From Vibrio hangzhouensis (GTDB lineage Bacteria > Pseudomonadota > Gammaproteobacteria > Enterobacterales > Vibrionaceae), in contig NZ_FNVG01000007.1 of assembly GCF_900107935.1 (NCBI RefSeq), forward strand, positions 140,138 to 204,137: a DNA stretch of 64,000 bases, read 5' to 3'. Position numbers and translations under genes: made by a program. Positions 18,683 to 29,193 of this stretch are shown in pieces (the first letter of the stretch is position 1; the number at the start of each line of letters is the position of its first letter). Below the pieces are notes generated by a model that made no database searches, had not been told where the DNA came from, and saw only the letters and a program-made list of their open reading frames with translations.

Positions 18683-21600
18683 TATACTGCCTCCACTTGT
18701 TCCGTTTGCGCTTGCTCAGCTTCTGCTTTGCGCTTTTGTAGCACTGCTTTATAGTCGCGTGGCATCACTTTCACCAGCGAGGCAATGCTTGCTTCAAAGT
18801 TGTCTAGGAAAGACTGAGCGACTTCACTTCCTGTGAACTCCACATGCTTATTCAGCATGTCTAGTAGTAGTTCGCGATCTTCTTGTTCGATAGGGTCCAG
18901 GTCGACCAGTTCTGGGTTGAGCTTGGTTTCAAAGTCACCGGCTTTATCCCAAACATAAGCCACACCACCACTCATACCAGCGGCAAAGTTACGACCTGTT
19001 GAGCCAAGGATAACCGCAACACCGCCAGTCATGTATTCACAGCCGTGGTCACCCACGCCTTCAACCACAACTTTCGCGCCAGAGTTACGAACACAGAAAC
19101 GCTCACCAGCCATACCGCGGATGAAAGATTCACCAGATGTCGCACCATAGAAACAAACGTTACCAACAACGATGTTGTCTTCCGCAACGATGCTCGATTT
19201 TGCATCTGGGTACAGCACCAAGGTGCCGCCAGACAGACCTTTACCCCAGTAATCGTTCGCATCACCTTCCACTTCGAACTTCACGCCCTTAGCAAGGAAA
19301 GCACCGAATGACTGACCCGCAGAGCCGTTGAACTTGACGTTCATTGGCTGTGGTAGACCTTGGTCTTTGTAAACTTTAGAGATCTCGTTCGACAGCATGG
19401 TACCTGCAGAGCGATCCGTGTTGATGATTGGGAACTCAGCATTTACTGCTTCACCCTTCTCAAGTGCTGGGATAGCGGCTTGAATCAACTTACGGTCCAG
19501 AACTTGTTCCAGGTTGTGGTTTTGCTCTGTCTGGTTGTAAACACCGTCTTCTTCACGTGCTTGTTCAATGTGCAGAACAGGCGTGAGATCCAGGTTCTTA
19601 TATTTCCAGTGAGCGATGTCGTCACGAACTTTTAGTTTCTGAGATTGACCGACCATCTCATCGATAGTGCGGAAGCCAAGCTCAGCCATGATTTCACGCA
19701 GGCCTTCAGCCATGTATTGGAAGAAGGTCACCACGTCTTCCACGCGACCGTCAAAGCGCTCACGTAGAGTTTTGTTTTGCGTTGCGATACCCACTGGGCA
19801 AGTGTTCTTGTGACACTTGCGCATCATGATACAGCCTTCAACCACTAGTGCTGCGGTTGCAACACCCCATTCTTCAGCACCAAGCAGAGTCGCCACTGCT
19901 AGGTCGCGAGGTGTTTTCATCTGACCATCAGATTGAACCACGATACGGTTACGTAGGCCGTTCTTCAGAAGTGTTTGGTGCGTTTCCGCCAAACCTAGCT
20001 CCCATGGAAGACCCGTGTGGCGAATTGATGACATCGGAGATGCACCGGTACCACCATCGAAACCTGCGATAAGAACGACGTCTGCTTTTGCTTTTGCAAC
20101 ACCAGAGGCGATAGTACCCACGCCGGCTTCTGATACTAGCTTCACATTCACGCGGCCAGCACGGTTAGCATTCTTCAAGTCGTAGATCAGCTGAGCCAAA
20201 TCTTCGATTGAGTAGATATCGTGGTGCGGCGGTGGAGAAATCAGACCAACGCCCGGAGTCGAGTGACGTGTTGCACCGATCCAGTCATCTACTTTATCAC
20301 CTGGTAGCTGACCACCTTCACCTGGCTTCGCGCCTTGAGCCATCTTGATTTGTAACTCATCAGCGTTGGTCAGGTAGTAAGATGTCACACCGAAACGACC
20401 GGATGCTACCTGTTTGATGGCAGAGCGTTCCCAATCGCCGTTCTCTTTGCGCTCGAAACGTGTAGGGTCTTCACCACCTTCACCCGAGTTCGATTTCGCA
20501 CCGATGCGGTTCATCGCAACGGCCAGGGTAGAGTGCGCCTCGTACGAGATAGAACCGAATGACATTGCACCCGTGGCGAAACGCTTAAGGATGCTTTCGA
20601 TTGGCTCGACTTCTTCTAGAGGAATCGAACCTGCAGGATTCTTAACAAAGTCTAACTGGCTACGCAGTGTTGCGGCGTTGTCGCCCTGATCATCAACTGC
20701 TTTCGCGTATTGCTTAAATTGAGCAAAGTCTTTGTTGCGCGTAGATTGTTGCAGCAGCGAGATAGTTTCTGGGTTGAACAGGTGCTTCTCACCACGCTGT
20801 TTCCACTGATAAACACCACCGACATCAAGTACTTGAACTGGGATCTCACGTGCAGGGAAGCCTACGCGGTGACGGATCAGAACTTCTTTAGCGATGTCAT
20901 CAATCGTTAGGCCTTGGATACGTGAAACGGTACCCGTGAAGTATTTCTCAACCACTGATTTGCTTACACCAAGTGCTTCAAAGATTTGCGCACCGTGGTA
21001 AGACTGAAGCGTCGAGATACCCATCTTCGAGAAGATCTTCAACAGACCGCCATTGATGGCCTTACGATAGTTCTCAAACAGCTCAGAGATAGTCGTTTCA
21101 GGATCTAACTTCTTAGTGCGCTGCAGCTCAACCATAGTTTCAATAACTAGGTATGGGTTAACCGCGTTTGCACCATAGCCCACCAGTGTTGCAAAGTGGT
21201 GTGTTTCACGTGCGTCACCGGTTTCTACTACGATGTCACACTTAGCACGTAAGCCTTTGCGGATTAGGTGATGGTGAACCGCGCCTACGGCTAGCATTGC
21301 TGGGATAGCCGCATGGTTTGAGTTAACCGCACGGTCAGTTAGAAGGATGATTGAGTAACCATCGATCACTGCGTCTTCAGCGTATTGGCAGATACGTTTT
21401 AGGGCACGCTCTAGCTTGCCTTCGTCTTCGCTCGCTTGGAATACGATATCTAACGTTTTCGCTTGTAGGTGCTCGTTATCGATAGCACGCAGCTTTTCAA
21501 GCTCTGAGTTAGATAGAACCGGAGACTCAAGCTCTACTTTTTGGCAGTGCTCTGGCGATTCAGTCAGGAGGTTCTGATCTTTACCTAGGTAAGTGTTCAG

Positions 21601-23229
21601 TGACATCACCATACGCTCACGAATCGGATCGATTGGCGGGTTAGTAACCTGAGCAAATAGCTGTTTAAAGTAGTTGGACAGATGTTGTGACTGGTGCGAA
21701 AGGATCGCCAGCGGCCAGTCAGCACCCATTGCAGACAATGGCTCTTTGCCATCTTTTGCCATAGGTACGATGATTTCGTTCACTTCTTCTGAGCTGACAC
21801 CAAACGCTTGCTGTTTGTGCAATAGCTTCTCTGGAGAAGGTTGGCTGAACTCGTTGCTCGCATCTGGAAGCTTCTTAAGGCTAAGTAGGTTCTCTTCCAC
21901 CCATTTCTGGTATGGCTGAGCACTTGCAATGCCATCTTTTACTTCTTCATCAGAGATGATGCGACCTTGCTCTAGGTCAGCAACGAAGATACGGCCAGGT
22001 TGCAGACGACCACGGAACTCAACGTTCTCTGGCTCAATGTCGACAACACCAGATTCTGATGCCATCACTAGGAAGTCATCTTTAGTCACGGTATAACGCG
22101 ACGGGCGCAGACCGTTACGGTCAAGCGTTGCACCTACCTGAACACCGTCAGTAAAGCACACCGATGCCGGGCCGTCCCATGGTTCCATTACGTTCGCGTG
22201 ATACTGGTAGAACGCACGACGTGTTGGGTCCATGTTTTTGTTTTCTTGCCATGCTTCAGGGATCATCATCATCAACGCATGTGGCAGGCTACGACCAGAC
22301 AGAACCAGGAGCTCAAGTGCCATATCGAAGTTGGATGAATCCGAACTGCCTTCCTGACAGATAGGGAGCAGCATGTCGATCTCTGCTTGAGTGAACAAGT
22401 CAGATTCGATGATCGCTTCACGTGCCTTCATCCAGTTCAGGTTACCGCGTACGGTGTTGATTTCACCATTGTGGGCAATGTAACGGAAAGGCTGTGCTAG
22501 GCGCCATTTCGGGAAAGTATTGGTAGAGAAACGAGAGTGAACCAGAGCCAGTGCTGTCACCATCGTTGGATTCTGTAGATCGAGGAAGTACTGAGGTACC
22601 TGCTCTGTCGTTAGCTGACCCTTATAAACAAGAGTCTTGTATGACATCGAGTTGATGTAGAAGTCATCGCCAATGTTTGACACGCTTTCCAGACAGACGC
22701 GAACCGTGTAGTTACGCAGTACATAAAGCTTACGCTCTAGCTCTTCTGGTGTGCAGCCTGGGCCGCCAGTTACGAATACGTGTTCAAATTGAGGCTCAGT
22801 GCTTAGCGGGTCAGCACCGATCATAGAGTTGTCGGTTGGCAGTACGCGGTAACCAATAACTTCAAGATCCAGACGCTTAGCGTTGCGTTCCAGAATGTCA
22901 CGACACTGTGCGCGTTTGTGCTCGTCTTTAGGGAATAGCACCACACCGACACCGTACTTTTCAAAAGAGGGTAGCTTGATGCCAAGCTTTACTGACTCTT
23001 CTAAAAGAAACTCATGCGGTTTTTGAAGTAGGATACCTGCGCCGTCACCGCTGCATGGGTCACAACCCTGACCACCACGGTGTTCCATTCGAGCCAGCAT
23101 ATCCAGGGCTTGAGTCACTACTTCGTGAGATTTACGGTTTTTTAGGTGAGCAACAAAACCGATACCACAAGCGTCATGCTCCAGTTCAGGAGTATACAGA
23201 CCTTGTGTATTCTGCTCTCTATCTACCAT
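18682..23229 (-). CDS. gltB: Glutamate synthase large subunit, second lineage
   Basis: 1515 residues from the ATG at 23229, chosen for its AAGGAAG and because [10 protein letters not shown] then falls about 20 residues in, giving a normal propeptide before the catalytic Cys. A longer open frame reaches 23373 but adds an unlike hydrophobic tail. Domain order is as in the other GltB: amidotransferase, central, FMN/synthase ([28 protein letters not shown]) with [3Fe-4S] cysteines [15 protein letters not shown], and C-terminal GXXGXXXG beta-helix. The sequence is well diverged from the first GltB, so this is an ancient second GOGAT rather than a recent duplicate. Forms an operon with the gltD downstream. 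Confidence 0.93.
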   Translation of the reverse strand: MVDREQNTQGLYTPELEHDACGIGFVAHLKNRKSHEVVTQALDMLARMEHRGGQGCDPCSGDGAGILLQKPHEFLLEESVKLGIKLPSFEKYGVGVVLFPKDEHKRAQCRDILERNAKRLDLEVIGYRVLPTDNSMIGADPLSTEPQFEHVFVTGGPGCTPEELERKLYVLRNYTVRVCLESVSNIGDDFYINSMSYKTLVYKGQLTTEQVPQYFLDLQNPTMVTALALVHSRFSTNTFPKWRLAQPFRYIAHNGEINTVRGNLNWMKAREAIIESDLFTQAEIDMLLPICQEGSSDSSNFDMALELLVLSGRSLPHALMMMIPEAWQENKNMDPTRRAFYQYHANVMEPWDGPASVCFTDGVQVGATLDRNGLRPSRYTVTKDDFLVMASESGVVDIEPENVEFRGRLQPGRIFVADLEQGRIISDEEVKDGIASAQPYQKWVEENLLSLKKLPDASNEFSQPSPEKLLHKQQAFGVSSEEVNEIIVPMAKDGKEPLSAMGADWPLAILSHQSQHLSNYFKQLFAQVTNPPIDPIRERMVMSLNTYLGKDQNLLTESPEHCQKVELESPVLSNSELEKLRAIDNEHLQAKTLDIVFQASEDEGKLERALKRICQYAEDAVIDGYSIILLTDRAVNSNHAAIPAMLAVGAVHHHLIRKGLRAKCDIVVETGDARETHHFATLVGYGANAVNPYLVIETMVELQRTKKLDPETTISELFENYRKAINGGLLKIFSKMGISTLQSYHGAQIFEALGVSKSVVEKYFTGTVSRIQGLTIDDIAKEVLIRHRVGFPAREIPVQVLDVGGVYQWKQRGEKHLFNPETISLLQQSTRNKDFAQFKQYAKAVDDQGDNAATLRSQLDFVKNPAGSIPLEEVEPIESILKRFATGAMSFGSISYEAHSTLAVAMNRIGAKSNSGEGGEDPTRFERKENGDWERSAIKQVASGRFGVTSYYLTNADELQIKMAQGAKPGEGGQLPGDKVDDWIGATRHSTPGVGLISPPPHHDIYSIEDLAQLIYDLKNANRAGRVNVKLVSEAGVGTIASGVAKAKADVVLIAGFDGGTGASPMSSIRHTGLPWELGLAETHQTLLKNGLRNRIVVQSDGQMKTPRDLAVATLLGAEEWGVATAALVVEGCIMMRKCHKNTCPVGIATQNKTLRERFDGRVEDVVTFFQYMAEGLREIMAELGFRTIDEMVGQSQKLKVRDDIAHWKYKNLDLTPVLHIEQAREEDGVYNQTEQNHNLEQVLDRKLIQAAIPALEKGEAVNAEFPIINTDRSAGTMLSNEISKVYKDQGLPQPMNVKFNGSAGQSFGAFLAKGVKFEVEGDANDYWGKGLSGGTLVLYPDAKSSIVAEDNIVVGNVCFYGATSGESFIRGMAGERFCVRNSGAKVVVEGVGDHGCEYMTGGVAVILGSTGRNFAAGMSGGVAYVWDKAGDFETKLNPELVDLDPIEQEDRELLLDMLNKHVEFTGSEVAQSFLDNFEASIASLVKVMPRDYKAVLQKRKAEAEQAQTEQVEAV

Positions 23230-23754
23230 AGATACTTCCTTCCAGTTAAATCCAGGCACAACAATAGTGTGTGGTTGCGCCTTGTCCTTTGTAATTTTGA
23301 TTCTTGACTGCCAGAGGGGGCAGCTTTCGAGTCCATTCAGCATCTCGCAGGAAAAGTATTGCGAGAAAAACATTCCTTGGTGATATCTAATGTCTGCATT
23401 TCATAATTTAGTGAAATGTGTTGCTGGGAGTAGAATATCAACCTTCAATCTACTAATTCATACTGTAATAAAAACGGCAAATACAGCAGAATTGTGTAAG
23501 TATCCTACAATTTTGTTCTCTGTAATTCCAACGAAACTTACGTCTGTTACACATTTTTTTTATCTAGTTTTGAATATATTCCATAACATAACTGCAACAT
23601 TTGCCGTTTTTTGCTTGTTTTTATGCATATTTATTGATTTTGGTTAAGCGATGTTTAACAGCGTGCTGATACGATGCATGGTTTTCTTTTGCAGGGATGT
23701 AATTTAGTTTCACAAATTAGAGTGAGATTCATTCTTATTAATAGGTTATTGAGC
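23230..23754. promoter_or_regulatory. Divergent control region between second gltB and yhcC
   Basis: About 525 AT-rich bases with no supported gene. It carries a perfect 13-bp inverted repeat (AAAAACGGCAAAT at 23470-23482 and ATTTGCCGTTTTT at 23599-23611, 116 bases apart) and a shorter palindrome around 23490-23510 (AATTGT...ACAATT). These straddle the middle of the region, as regulator sites for two divergent promoters would. No specific regulator is recognised. Confidence 0.45.
23470..23611. repeat. Separated 13-bp inverted repeat
   Basis: AAAAACGGCAAAT (23470-23482) and ATTTGCCGTTTTT (23599-23611) are exact reverse complements, placed in the gltB/yhcC divergent region. Confidence 0.6.
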
Positions 23755-24693
23755 ATGCAATTACATGAGTTGGTGAATACCATCGGCCAGGATTTACAAC
23801 GCCGTTATGGAGAGAAAGTTCACAAACTGACCCTGCACGGCGGTTTCAGCTGTCCAAACCGCGATGGTACCATCGGACGTGGCGGTTGCACATTTTGCAA
23901 TGTTGCATCCTTTGCCAGTGAAGAGACTCAAATACAGTCGATCCATGAGCAACTGTCTGATCGCGCGGGCGAAGTAAAGCGTGCGAAAAAGTATCTAGCG
24001 TATTTTCAAGCCTATACCAGTACTTATGCCGAAGTGCAGGTTCTGAAGAATATGTATGAAGAGGCACTGAAGTACGCTGATATCGTCGGCCTGTGTGTGG
24101 GTACCCGTCCAGACTGCGTTCCGGACTCAGTGCTGGAATTGTTGGCGGGTTACGTCGAGCAAGGTTATGAAATCTGGCTGGAACTCGGATTACAGACCGC
24201 TCATGATCAGACTTTGAAACGAATTAACCGTGGTCATGATTTTGCGGTGTACGATGAGATCACCCGACGTGCACGGGCTCTTGGTATCAAGGTGTGTACT
24301 CACCTTATTGTGGGCCTGCCTAATGAGACCAAGCAGGACAACCTGCAGACACTGGAAAAGGTGCTGAAGACCGGAACAGACGGGATCAAACTTCACGGCT
24401 TGCATATTGTTGAGGGCAGTACCATGGCTAAGGCATGGCGTGCCGGACGACTGGAAGCACCCACTCTGGAGTTCTATCTGGATGTGGCCAGTGAAATGAT
24501 ACGCCGCACGCCAGCAGAAATTGTCTACCACCGAGTCTCCTCTTCAGCGAGGCGACCGACATTGCTTTCCCCGCTCTGGTGTGAAAATCGCTGGCTGGCA
24601 ATGACGGAACTGGGCCGTACCCTGACAAAAGAGGGGGCGCAAGGCTCGCTGACCACGAATTCGTTTATCTATCACAAACCTGTTCTCAAATAA
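23755..24693 (+). CDS. yhcC: Radical SAM protein, YhcC family (TIGR01212)
   Basis: 312 residues from the ATG at 23755, matching the E. coli YhcC start (MQLHELVN against MQLQKLVN); an in-frame upstream extension is not supported. Elp3-like radical SAM enzyme: the cluster cysteines lie in FSCPNRDGTIGRGGCTFCN, followed by the SAM-binding LCVGTRPDCVPD and LELGLQTAHDQTLKRINRGH. The substrate is unknown. It is divergent from a gltB and followed by arcB, as in E. coli (gltB/yhcC-arcB). Its ribosome site is weak. Confidence 0.92.
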   Translation: MQLHELVNTIGQDLQRRYGEKVHKLTLHGGFSCPNRDGTIGRGGCTFCNVASFASEETQIQSIHEQLSDRAGEVKRAKKYLAYFQAYTSTYAEVQVLKNMYEEALKYADIVGLCVGTRPDCVPDSVLELLAGYVEQGYEIWLELGLQTAHDQTLKRINRGHDFAVYDEITRRARALGIKVCTHLIVGLPNETKQDNLQTLEKVLKTGTDGIKLHGLHIVEGSTMAKAWRAGRLEAPTLEFYLDVASEMIRRTPAEIVYHRVSSSARRPTLLSPLWCENRWLAMTELGRTLTKEGAQGSLTTNSFIYHKPVLK

Positions 24694-24761
24694 TTCGCCT
24701 TCCGTGTGTAGCAACGGGCTTAGTGATAGACTTAGCCCAGTTGTAATGCACGGAGTGCTGA

Positions 24762-27119
24762 ATGAAACCTATTAAAAACCTCGCGCAATACTATGTCGAC
24801 TTGTTGGTCAAGCTCGGCATTGTTCGTTTTTCTATTCTGCTTGCTTTAGCACTGGTGGCACTGGCGGTTGTTGTCCAGGTAGGCATCACTTTGGTGCTCA
24901 ACGGTCGTGTCGATGATATCGACATTGTTCGTTCCGTTTTCTTCGGTCTGTTGATCACCCCTTGGGCGGTCTATTTCCTGTCTGTGGTCGTAGACCAGTT
25001 AGAGGAGTCTCGCCAACGTCTGGCAAAAATGGTCTCTAAACTCAAAGATATGCGTTCCCGGGATCAGGATCTGAATCATAAGCTTCAGCAAAATATCCGT
25101 AAACTGAATCAGGAGATTGAAGAGCGTCAGAAAGCAGAAGATGCCCGTGAAGAAGCGATGAAAGATCTGGAAAATGAGGTCTTTCAGCGCGAGCGTACCC
25201 AGTTAGAGTTGGCCGAACGAACTGCGTTGCTGCGTTCGTTTATTGATGCGTCGCCAGACTTGATTTATTACCGCAATGCGGAAGGAGTCTTCTCTGGTTG
25301 TAACAAAGCGATGGAAGAACTCACGGGTCGTAAAGAGCAAGAACTGGTGGGACTAACACCTTGGGATGTTTATTCAGAGGAAATCGCAAAGCAGGTGGTC
25401 GAAACGGACCACAAAGTGATGGGCAATAATGAGGCGCTGACATACGAGCAGTGGCTGGAATACCCTGATGGTAAAAAGTGTTATTACGAGTTACGTAAAG
25501 TGCCATTTTATAGCCGGGACGGCAAGCACCTGGGATTGGTGGGCTTTGGACGAGATATTACGGAACGTAAGCGTCATGCGGAATCGCTTGAAAAGGCCAG
25601 CCGAGATAAAACTACGTTTATTTCGACCATCAGCCATGAGTTGAGAACACCGCTTAACGGGATCGTCGGTTTAAGTCGCATGTTATTGGATAGCCAACTT
25701 GATCCTGAGCAGCGCAAACACATGCAAACCATTAACGTCAGCGCCATTACTCTGGGGCATATTTTCAATGACATCATTGATATGGATAAGTTCGATAGAC
25801 GTAAGTTAGAGCTCTTCCCAGAACCGCTGAATTTTGAAGACTTTGTGGCAGAGCTGGAAAGTATCTCAGCGTTGATGGCGGAACAAAAAGGTTTGCGATT
25901 TGATTTGGAACGTCTGACAGAATTACCGGAAGGTGTAGTCGTCGACGCAACCCGTCTGAGACAGGTCATCTGGAATTTGGTCAGTAACGCGATGAAATTC
26001 ACTAAGCAGGGTGGTGTTGTGATGACCATCAGTTCTGATATCGAAGACGGTCAGGCGCATATCGTGATCGAAGTGGAAGATACCGGTATCGGTATCCCGC
26101 AGAAGGAACTCGATAAGATATTTGCGATGTACTATCAGGTTAAATCTGGAAAAGATAACCTGCATGCTGTAGGAACCGGAATTGGATTGGCTGTGTCGAA
26201 GCAACTCATTAAAATGATGGATGGAGACATCACGGTGGATAGCGAAGAGGGTTACGGAAGTACCTTTACTGTCTCTATAAATGTTCCATGTGCCGATAAG
26301 CAGCAACTCGCGCCAATAGAAGTAAAACGTCAGGGAAGCCTGAATATCTTCTTGCTGGAAGATATTGAGCTCAATATTACCGTAGCTCGTTCGCTGCTGG
26401 AGAGTTTAGGACACTTTGTTACTGTGGCGATGACCGGAGAAGAGGCAATAGAGCGCTTTAATCCGGAAGAATACGCTCTGGCATTACTGGATATTCAATT
26501 GCCGGACATGACAGGCTTCGACGTGGCGCAGCATTTCCGATCGCATTATCAGCAATTACCTCCGTTAGTGGCGCTGACGGCCAATGTGCTTAAAGATAAG
26601 CGAGAGTACCTAGCAAAAGGAATGGATGACGCTATCAGCAAGCCACTGAGTGTTAAAGCGCTATCAGAGGTTATTAATAAGTTTGCTGGTGAAGACGAGC
26701 CGGCACAAATTGAACGAGTGACGGTAGCAACTGAACCCGAAATTAAAATCAACGAGGAGCTGTATTGTCGCTTATTGGATCTGGATATGCTCGAGTCCTA
26801 TGTTGACATTGTCGGTACACAACCCGTTCGTGACAGCATCAAGATGTTCGAAGATATGATGCCAGATTACATCGAAATCCTTGATTCCAATATGACCGCG
26901 AAAGATCAGCCGGGCATCGCGTCAGAAGCACACAAGATCAAAGGGGCTGCTGGCTCCATTGGTTTGAAGCATATCCAATCTATTGCCCAAAAGGCTCAAT
27001 CTCCTGATATGCCTGCCTGGTGGGAGAATATTGAAGATTGGGTTGAAGAGATCAAGAACGAGTATCAGAATGACATACGTGTTTTGAAAATGTGGTTGGA
27101 AAGTAAGGAATCAAAATGA
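24762..27119 (+). CDS. arcB: Aerobic respiration sensor histidine kinase ArcB
   Basis: 785 residues, a hybrid kinase reporting quinone redox state to ArcA. Two membrane helices (about 22-48 and 58-77), coiled coil (80-150), PAS (155-270), HisKA with ISHELRTPLNG and His292, HATPase (EDTGIGIP, GTGIGLAVSK), receiver with LLDIQLPDM and phosphoacceptor Asp577, and HPt with EAHKIKGAAGS and His724. These mirror E. coli ArcB. The redox-switch Cys180 is conserved, but the partner of Cys241 is one residue earlier (Cys240, DGKKCYYE). ATGA overlap with the lipoprotein downstream; arcA faces it 540 bases on, unlike E. coli. Confidence 0.97.
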   Translation: MKPIKNLAQYYVDLLVKLGIVRFSILLALALVALAVVVQVGITLVLNGRVDDIDIVRSVFFGLLITPWAVYFLSVVVDQLEESRQRLAKMVSKLKDMRSRDQDLNHKLQQNIRKLNQEIEERQKAEDAREEAMKDLENEVFQRERTQLELAERTALLRSFIDASPDLIYYRNAEGVFSGCNKAMEELTGRKEQELVGLTPWDVYSEEIAKQVVETDHKVMGNNEALTYEQWLEYPDGKKCYYELRKVPFYSRDGKHLGLVGFGRDITERKRHAESLEKASRDKTTFISTISHELRTPLNGIVGLSRMLLDSQLDPEQRKHMQTINVSAITLGHIFNDIIDMDKFDRRKLELFPEPLNFEDFVAELESISALMAEQKGLRFDLERLTELPEGVVVDATRLRQVIWNLVSNAMKFTKQGGVVMTISSDIEDGQAHIVIEVEDTGIGIPQKELDKIFAMYYQVKSGKDNLHAVGTGIGLAVSKQLIKMMDGDITVDSEEGYGSTFTVSINVPCADKQQLAPIEVKRQGSLNIFLLEDIELNITVARSLLESLGHFVTVAMTGEEAIERFNPEEYALALLDIQLPDMTGFDVAQHFRSHYQQLPPLVALTANVLKDKREYLAKGMDDAISKPLSVKALSEVINKFAGEDEPAQIERVTVATEPEIKINEELYCRLLDLDMLESYVDIVGTQPVRDSIKMFEDMMPDYIEILDSNMTAKDQPGIASEAHKIKGAAGSIGLKHIQSIAQKAQSPDMPAWWENIEDWVEEIKNEYQNDIRVLKMWLESKESK

Positions 27120-27586
27120 AAAGAATACTGACAGCGCTCGCACTTACTGCAGCCTTAGCCGGTTGTGCTTCATCGCCGACAATCGATAATCAGGTCTGGA
27201 GCGCGGGTAATAGCGCTATGTTCGCCCAGCAATCTGTTCGCCTTGAGTCGAATTTGTGGATTGATATGATGCCCAAGATTGGTGAAACCACTGCACTGGT
27301 TAAAGAGCAGAATTTGTATGGTGCGCTCAATCTGACAACGGAGACACAGTTACCGGCTGATATGGACATTGCTCTGGTCGTGCTCAGGCAGGGCGATCAG
27401 TTCTGGGAATTTGAAGGCAATGATTTTGAGCTTCGCAATCATTCGGAAAGCCAATGGGAAATTGCATTTAACTGGCAACTTGAAGTCAATATAACCAAGC
27501 CCATTGATGTGGCCGTTCTGCTAGACGATGGCGAGAGCAAGACCTGGTTGGTCAACAAACAGGTGAATGTCGATACCGTGTATTGA
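27116..27586 (+). CDS. Small lipoprotein of unknown function, coupled to arcB
   Basis: 156 residues. Lipoprotein signal KRILTALALTAALAGC-A, Cys at 17. The mature part has strands such as LYGALNLTTETQLPADMDIALVVLRQ and WEIAFNWQLEVNITKP and looks like a small beta-rich domain. I recognise no named family. The start overlaps the arcB stop by four bases (ATGA), so it is co-translated with arcB, and a terminator follows. Co-transcription with a redox sensor does not by itself define a role. Confidence 0.8.
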   Translation: MKRILTALALTAALAGCASSPTIDNQVWSAGNSAMFAQQSVRLESNLWIDMMPKIGETTALVKEQNLYGALNLTTETQLPADMDIALVVLRQGDQFWEFEGNDFELRNHSESQWEIAFNWQLEVNITKPIDVAVLLDDGESKTWLVNKQVNVDTVY

Positions 27587-27612
27587 TATCAAACCACAAC
27601 GACCGGATAAGC

Positions 27613-27640
27613 AAAAGGGACGCATCAAGCGTCCCTTTTT
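27613..27640. terminator. Bidirectional terminator between the arcB operon and arcA
   Basis: GGGACGC-ATCAA-GCGTCCC with four A before and five T after serves both convergent units. Confidence 0.9.
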
Positions 27641-27658
27641 CATAGGATATAAAAGAAG

Positions 27659-28375
27659 TTACTCTTCAAGGTCACCACAGAAGCGGTAGCCTTCACCGTG
27701 GATCGTAGCAATGATTTCTGGTGTACCAGATACTGACTCAAAGTGCTTACGAATACGACGGATGGTTACGTCTACAGTACGGTCATGCGGCTTAAGCTCA
27801 CGACCCGTCATCTTCTTCAGCAGATCCGCACGAGTTTGGATCTTGCCTGGGTTCTCACAGAAGTGCAGCAGCGCACGGAACTCTGAACGTGGCAGTTTAT
27901 AACTGTCACCGCCCGGGCTTACCAGTGAGCGGCTGTTGATGTCCAGAACCCAACCGTTGAATTCATACTTCTCTACACTGCGTTTTTCTTCTGTCACAGC
28001 ACTGTTGCTCATAGAGCGAGTCAGAAGATTACGTGCACGGATAGTCAGTTCACGTGGGTTAAATGGTTTAGTGATGTAGTCGTCAGCACCAATCTCTAGA
28101 CCAAGTATTTTATCAACCTCGTTGTCACGACCAGTCAAAAACATCAGCGCAACGTTTGCTTGTTCACGAAGCTCACGAGCTAGCAATAAACCGTTTTTAC
28201 CAGGAAGGTTAATATCCATGATAACAAGGTTTACAGAGTTTTCTGACATCACCTGGTGCATTTCCTGACCGTCGCTGGCCTCGAATACAGCATATCCTTC
28301 TGCTTCAAAAATGCTTTTTAGGGTGTTACGGGTTACTTGCTCATCTTCAACAATAAGAATCTGCGGGCTTTGCAT
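27659..28375 (-). CDS. arcA: Aerobic respiration response regulator ArcA
   Basis: 238 residues, OmpR/PhoB family. Receiver with the acidic [11 protein letters not shown], phosphoacceptor Asp54 in [13 protein letters not shown], Lys in [11 protein letters not shown]-terminal winged helix with [15 protein letters not shown] and [11 protein letters not shown]. Phosphorylated by ArcB through His-Asp-His-Asp relay under oxygen limitation, it represses TCA-cycle and aerobic genes. In E. coli arcA lies near thrL and away from arcB; here it lies near both. The long upstream region holds an FNR palindrome and ArcA-like repeats. Confidence 0.98.
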   Translation of the reverse strand: MQSPQILIVEDEQVTRNTLKSIFEAEGYAVFEASDGQEMHQVMSENSVNLVIMDINLPGKNGLLLARELREQANVALMFLTGRDNEVDKILGLEIGADDYITKPFNPRELTIRARNLLTRSMSNSAVTEEKRSVEKYEFNGWVLDINSRSLVSPGGDSYKLPRSEFRALLHFCENPGKIQTRADLLKKMTGRELKPHDRTVDVTIRRIRKHFESVSGTPEIIATIHGEGYRFCGDLEE

Positions 28376-28589
28376 CGGCGGTACCTAAATTAAACTTGTG
28401 ATAATTCTGTCTCTAGTAGAATAAATTCTAGGCAAAAAGTTAACATATAGGTAATGTTTCTTGGATGTTTTACTCACAATCATAGAAACAGTTACAGGTT
28501 ACGTCGCCATCCATGATGTTGCCAAAAAACGAGAAATCCCTTTAATCTCTTATTATTCTGCTATGTCACTGAGGCGAATTCTATAATGT

Positions 28590-28605
28590 TAACAGCATGC
28601 TAACA
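28590..28605. promoter_or_regulatory. ArcA-like direct repeat upstream of arcA
   Basis: TAACA-GCATGC-TAACA, an 11-base-period direct repeat (TGTTA-N6-TGTTA on the other strand), matches the arrangement of ArcA boxes. A further TGTTA lies at 28615-28619. Autoregulation is inferred. Confidence 0.45.
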
Positions 28606-28634
28606 ATGGTCAAATGTTAATTCCATGCACTTTG

Positions 28635-28648
28635 TTGATTTAAATCAA
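28635..28648. promoter_or_regulatory. FNR box
   Basis: TTGAT-TTAA-ATCAA is a perfect match to the FNR consensus TTGAT-N4-ATCAA. It lies 260 bases before arcA and about 56 before the DUF3293 gene. E. coli arcA is known to be FNR-activated from a distant promoter. Confidence 0.7.
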
Positions 28649-28704
28649 TCGCCGCTTTGTAACAAATATTAATAGTATTGGGCAATTACGACAATTTAGA
28701 CAAT

Positions 28705-29094
28705 ATGAGTATTGATGCGCATCTTTGGCGTGCCTATTCAAATGTACGCTTGAAATTTCTGGCTGCGTGGGAGTGCCAGTGCTATGTGATTATAACAGCC
28801 TGCAACCCTAGAAGTAGTCAAGTGTCTAAAGAGATAAACTGCATAAAAAACTTGCAGTTAGAGCGTGATATTGCGAGATTTCCCTACCAGAATGTTAAAG
28901 TTGGCGACCCGAATTTTGACTGGATGGAAGACAGTTTTGCAGTGGAAATATCCTTAACTCAAGGATGTGAGTTGGCGCAAATTTATGAGCAAAACGCCAT
29001 TTATTTTGTCGAAAATGGTGTACTGTTTCTGGTCTCCTGTGATCAACCTCGACGACAAACGAATTTAGGTCCATTGAGTCAGTTTGTGTACTGA
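28705..29094 (+). CDS. DUF3293 domain-containing protein
   Basis: 129 residues from the ATG at 28705; a TTG 27 bases upstream is in frame but unsupported, and neither start has a good ribosome site. Family marks are visible: an aromatic start (HLWRAYSNVRLKF), CYVIITACNPRSSQVS, then LERDIARFPYQNVKVGDPNFDWMEDSFAVEI. Members are short cytoplasmic proteins common next to arcA/rraA-type genes in vibrios; function is unknown. The FNR box upstream may control it as well as arcA. Confidence 0.82.
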   Translation: MSIDAHLWRAYSNVRLKFLAAWECQCYVIITACNPRSSQVSKEINCIKNLQLERDIARFPYQNVKVGDPNFDWMEDSFAVEISLTQGCELAQIYEQNAIYFVENGVLFLVSCDQPRRQTNLGPLSQFVY

Positions 29095-29193
29095 AGCACA
29101 AAAAGGCTGGATGGATAGAAAAGGATTTTTAATTTAATCGCCCTCTAAAGACATATTTTTTTGTGTCTATTGAGCGATGATCACGGAGGAAAA

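Noticed and set aside
23594..23608. Sigma-54-like GGCAAATGTTGC on the minus strand before gltB
   Set aside because: GG to GC distance is 8 rather than 10 bases.
23390..23647. 85-codon open frame upstream of yhcC
   Set aside because: AT-rich and hydrophobic by chance; no ribosome site, no family feature, and it lies in a divergent regulatory region.
28678..28704. TTG upstream start for the DUF3293 gene
   Set aside because: No ribosome site and no family support; ATG 28705 preferred, though neither is strong.
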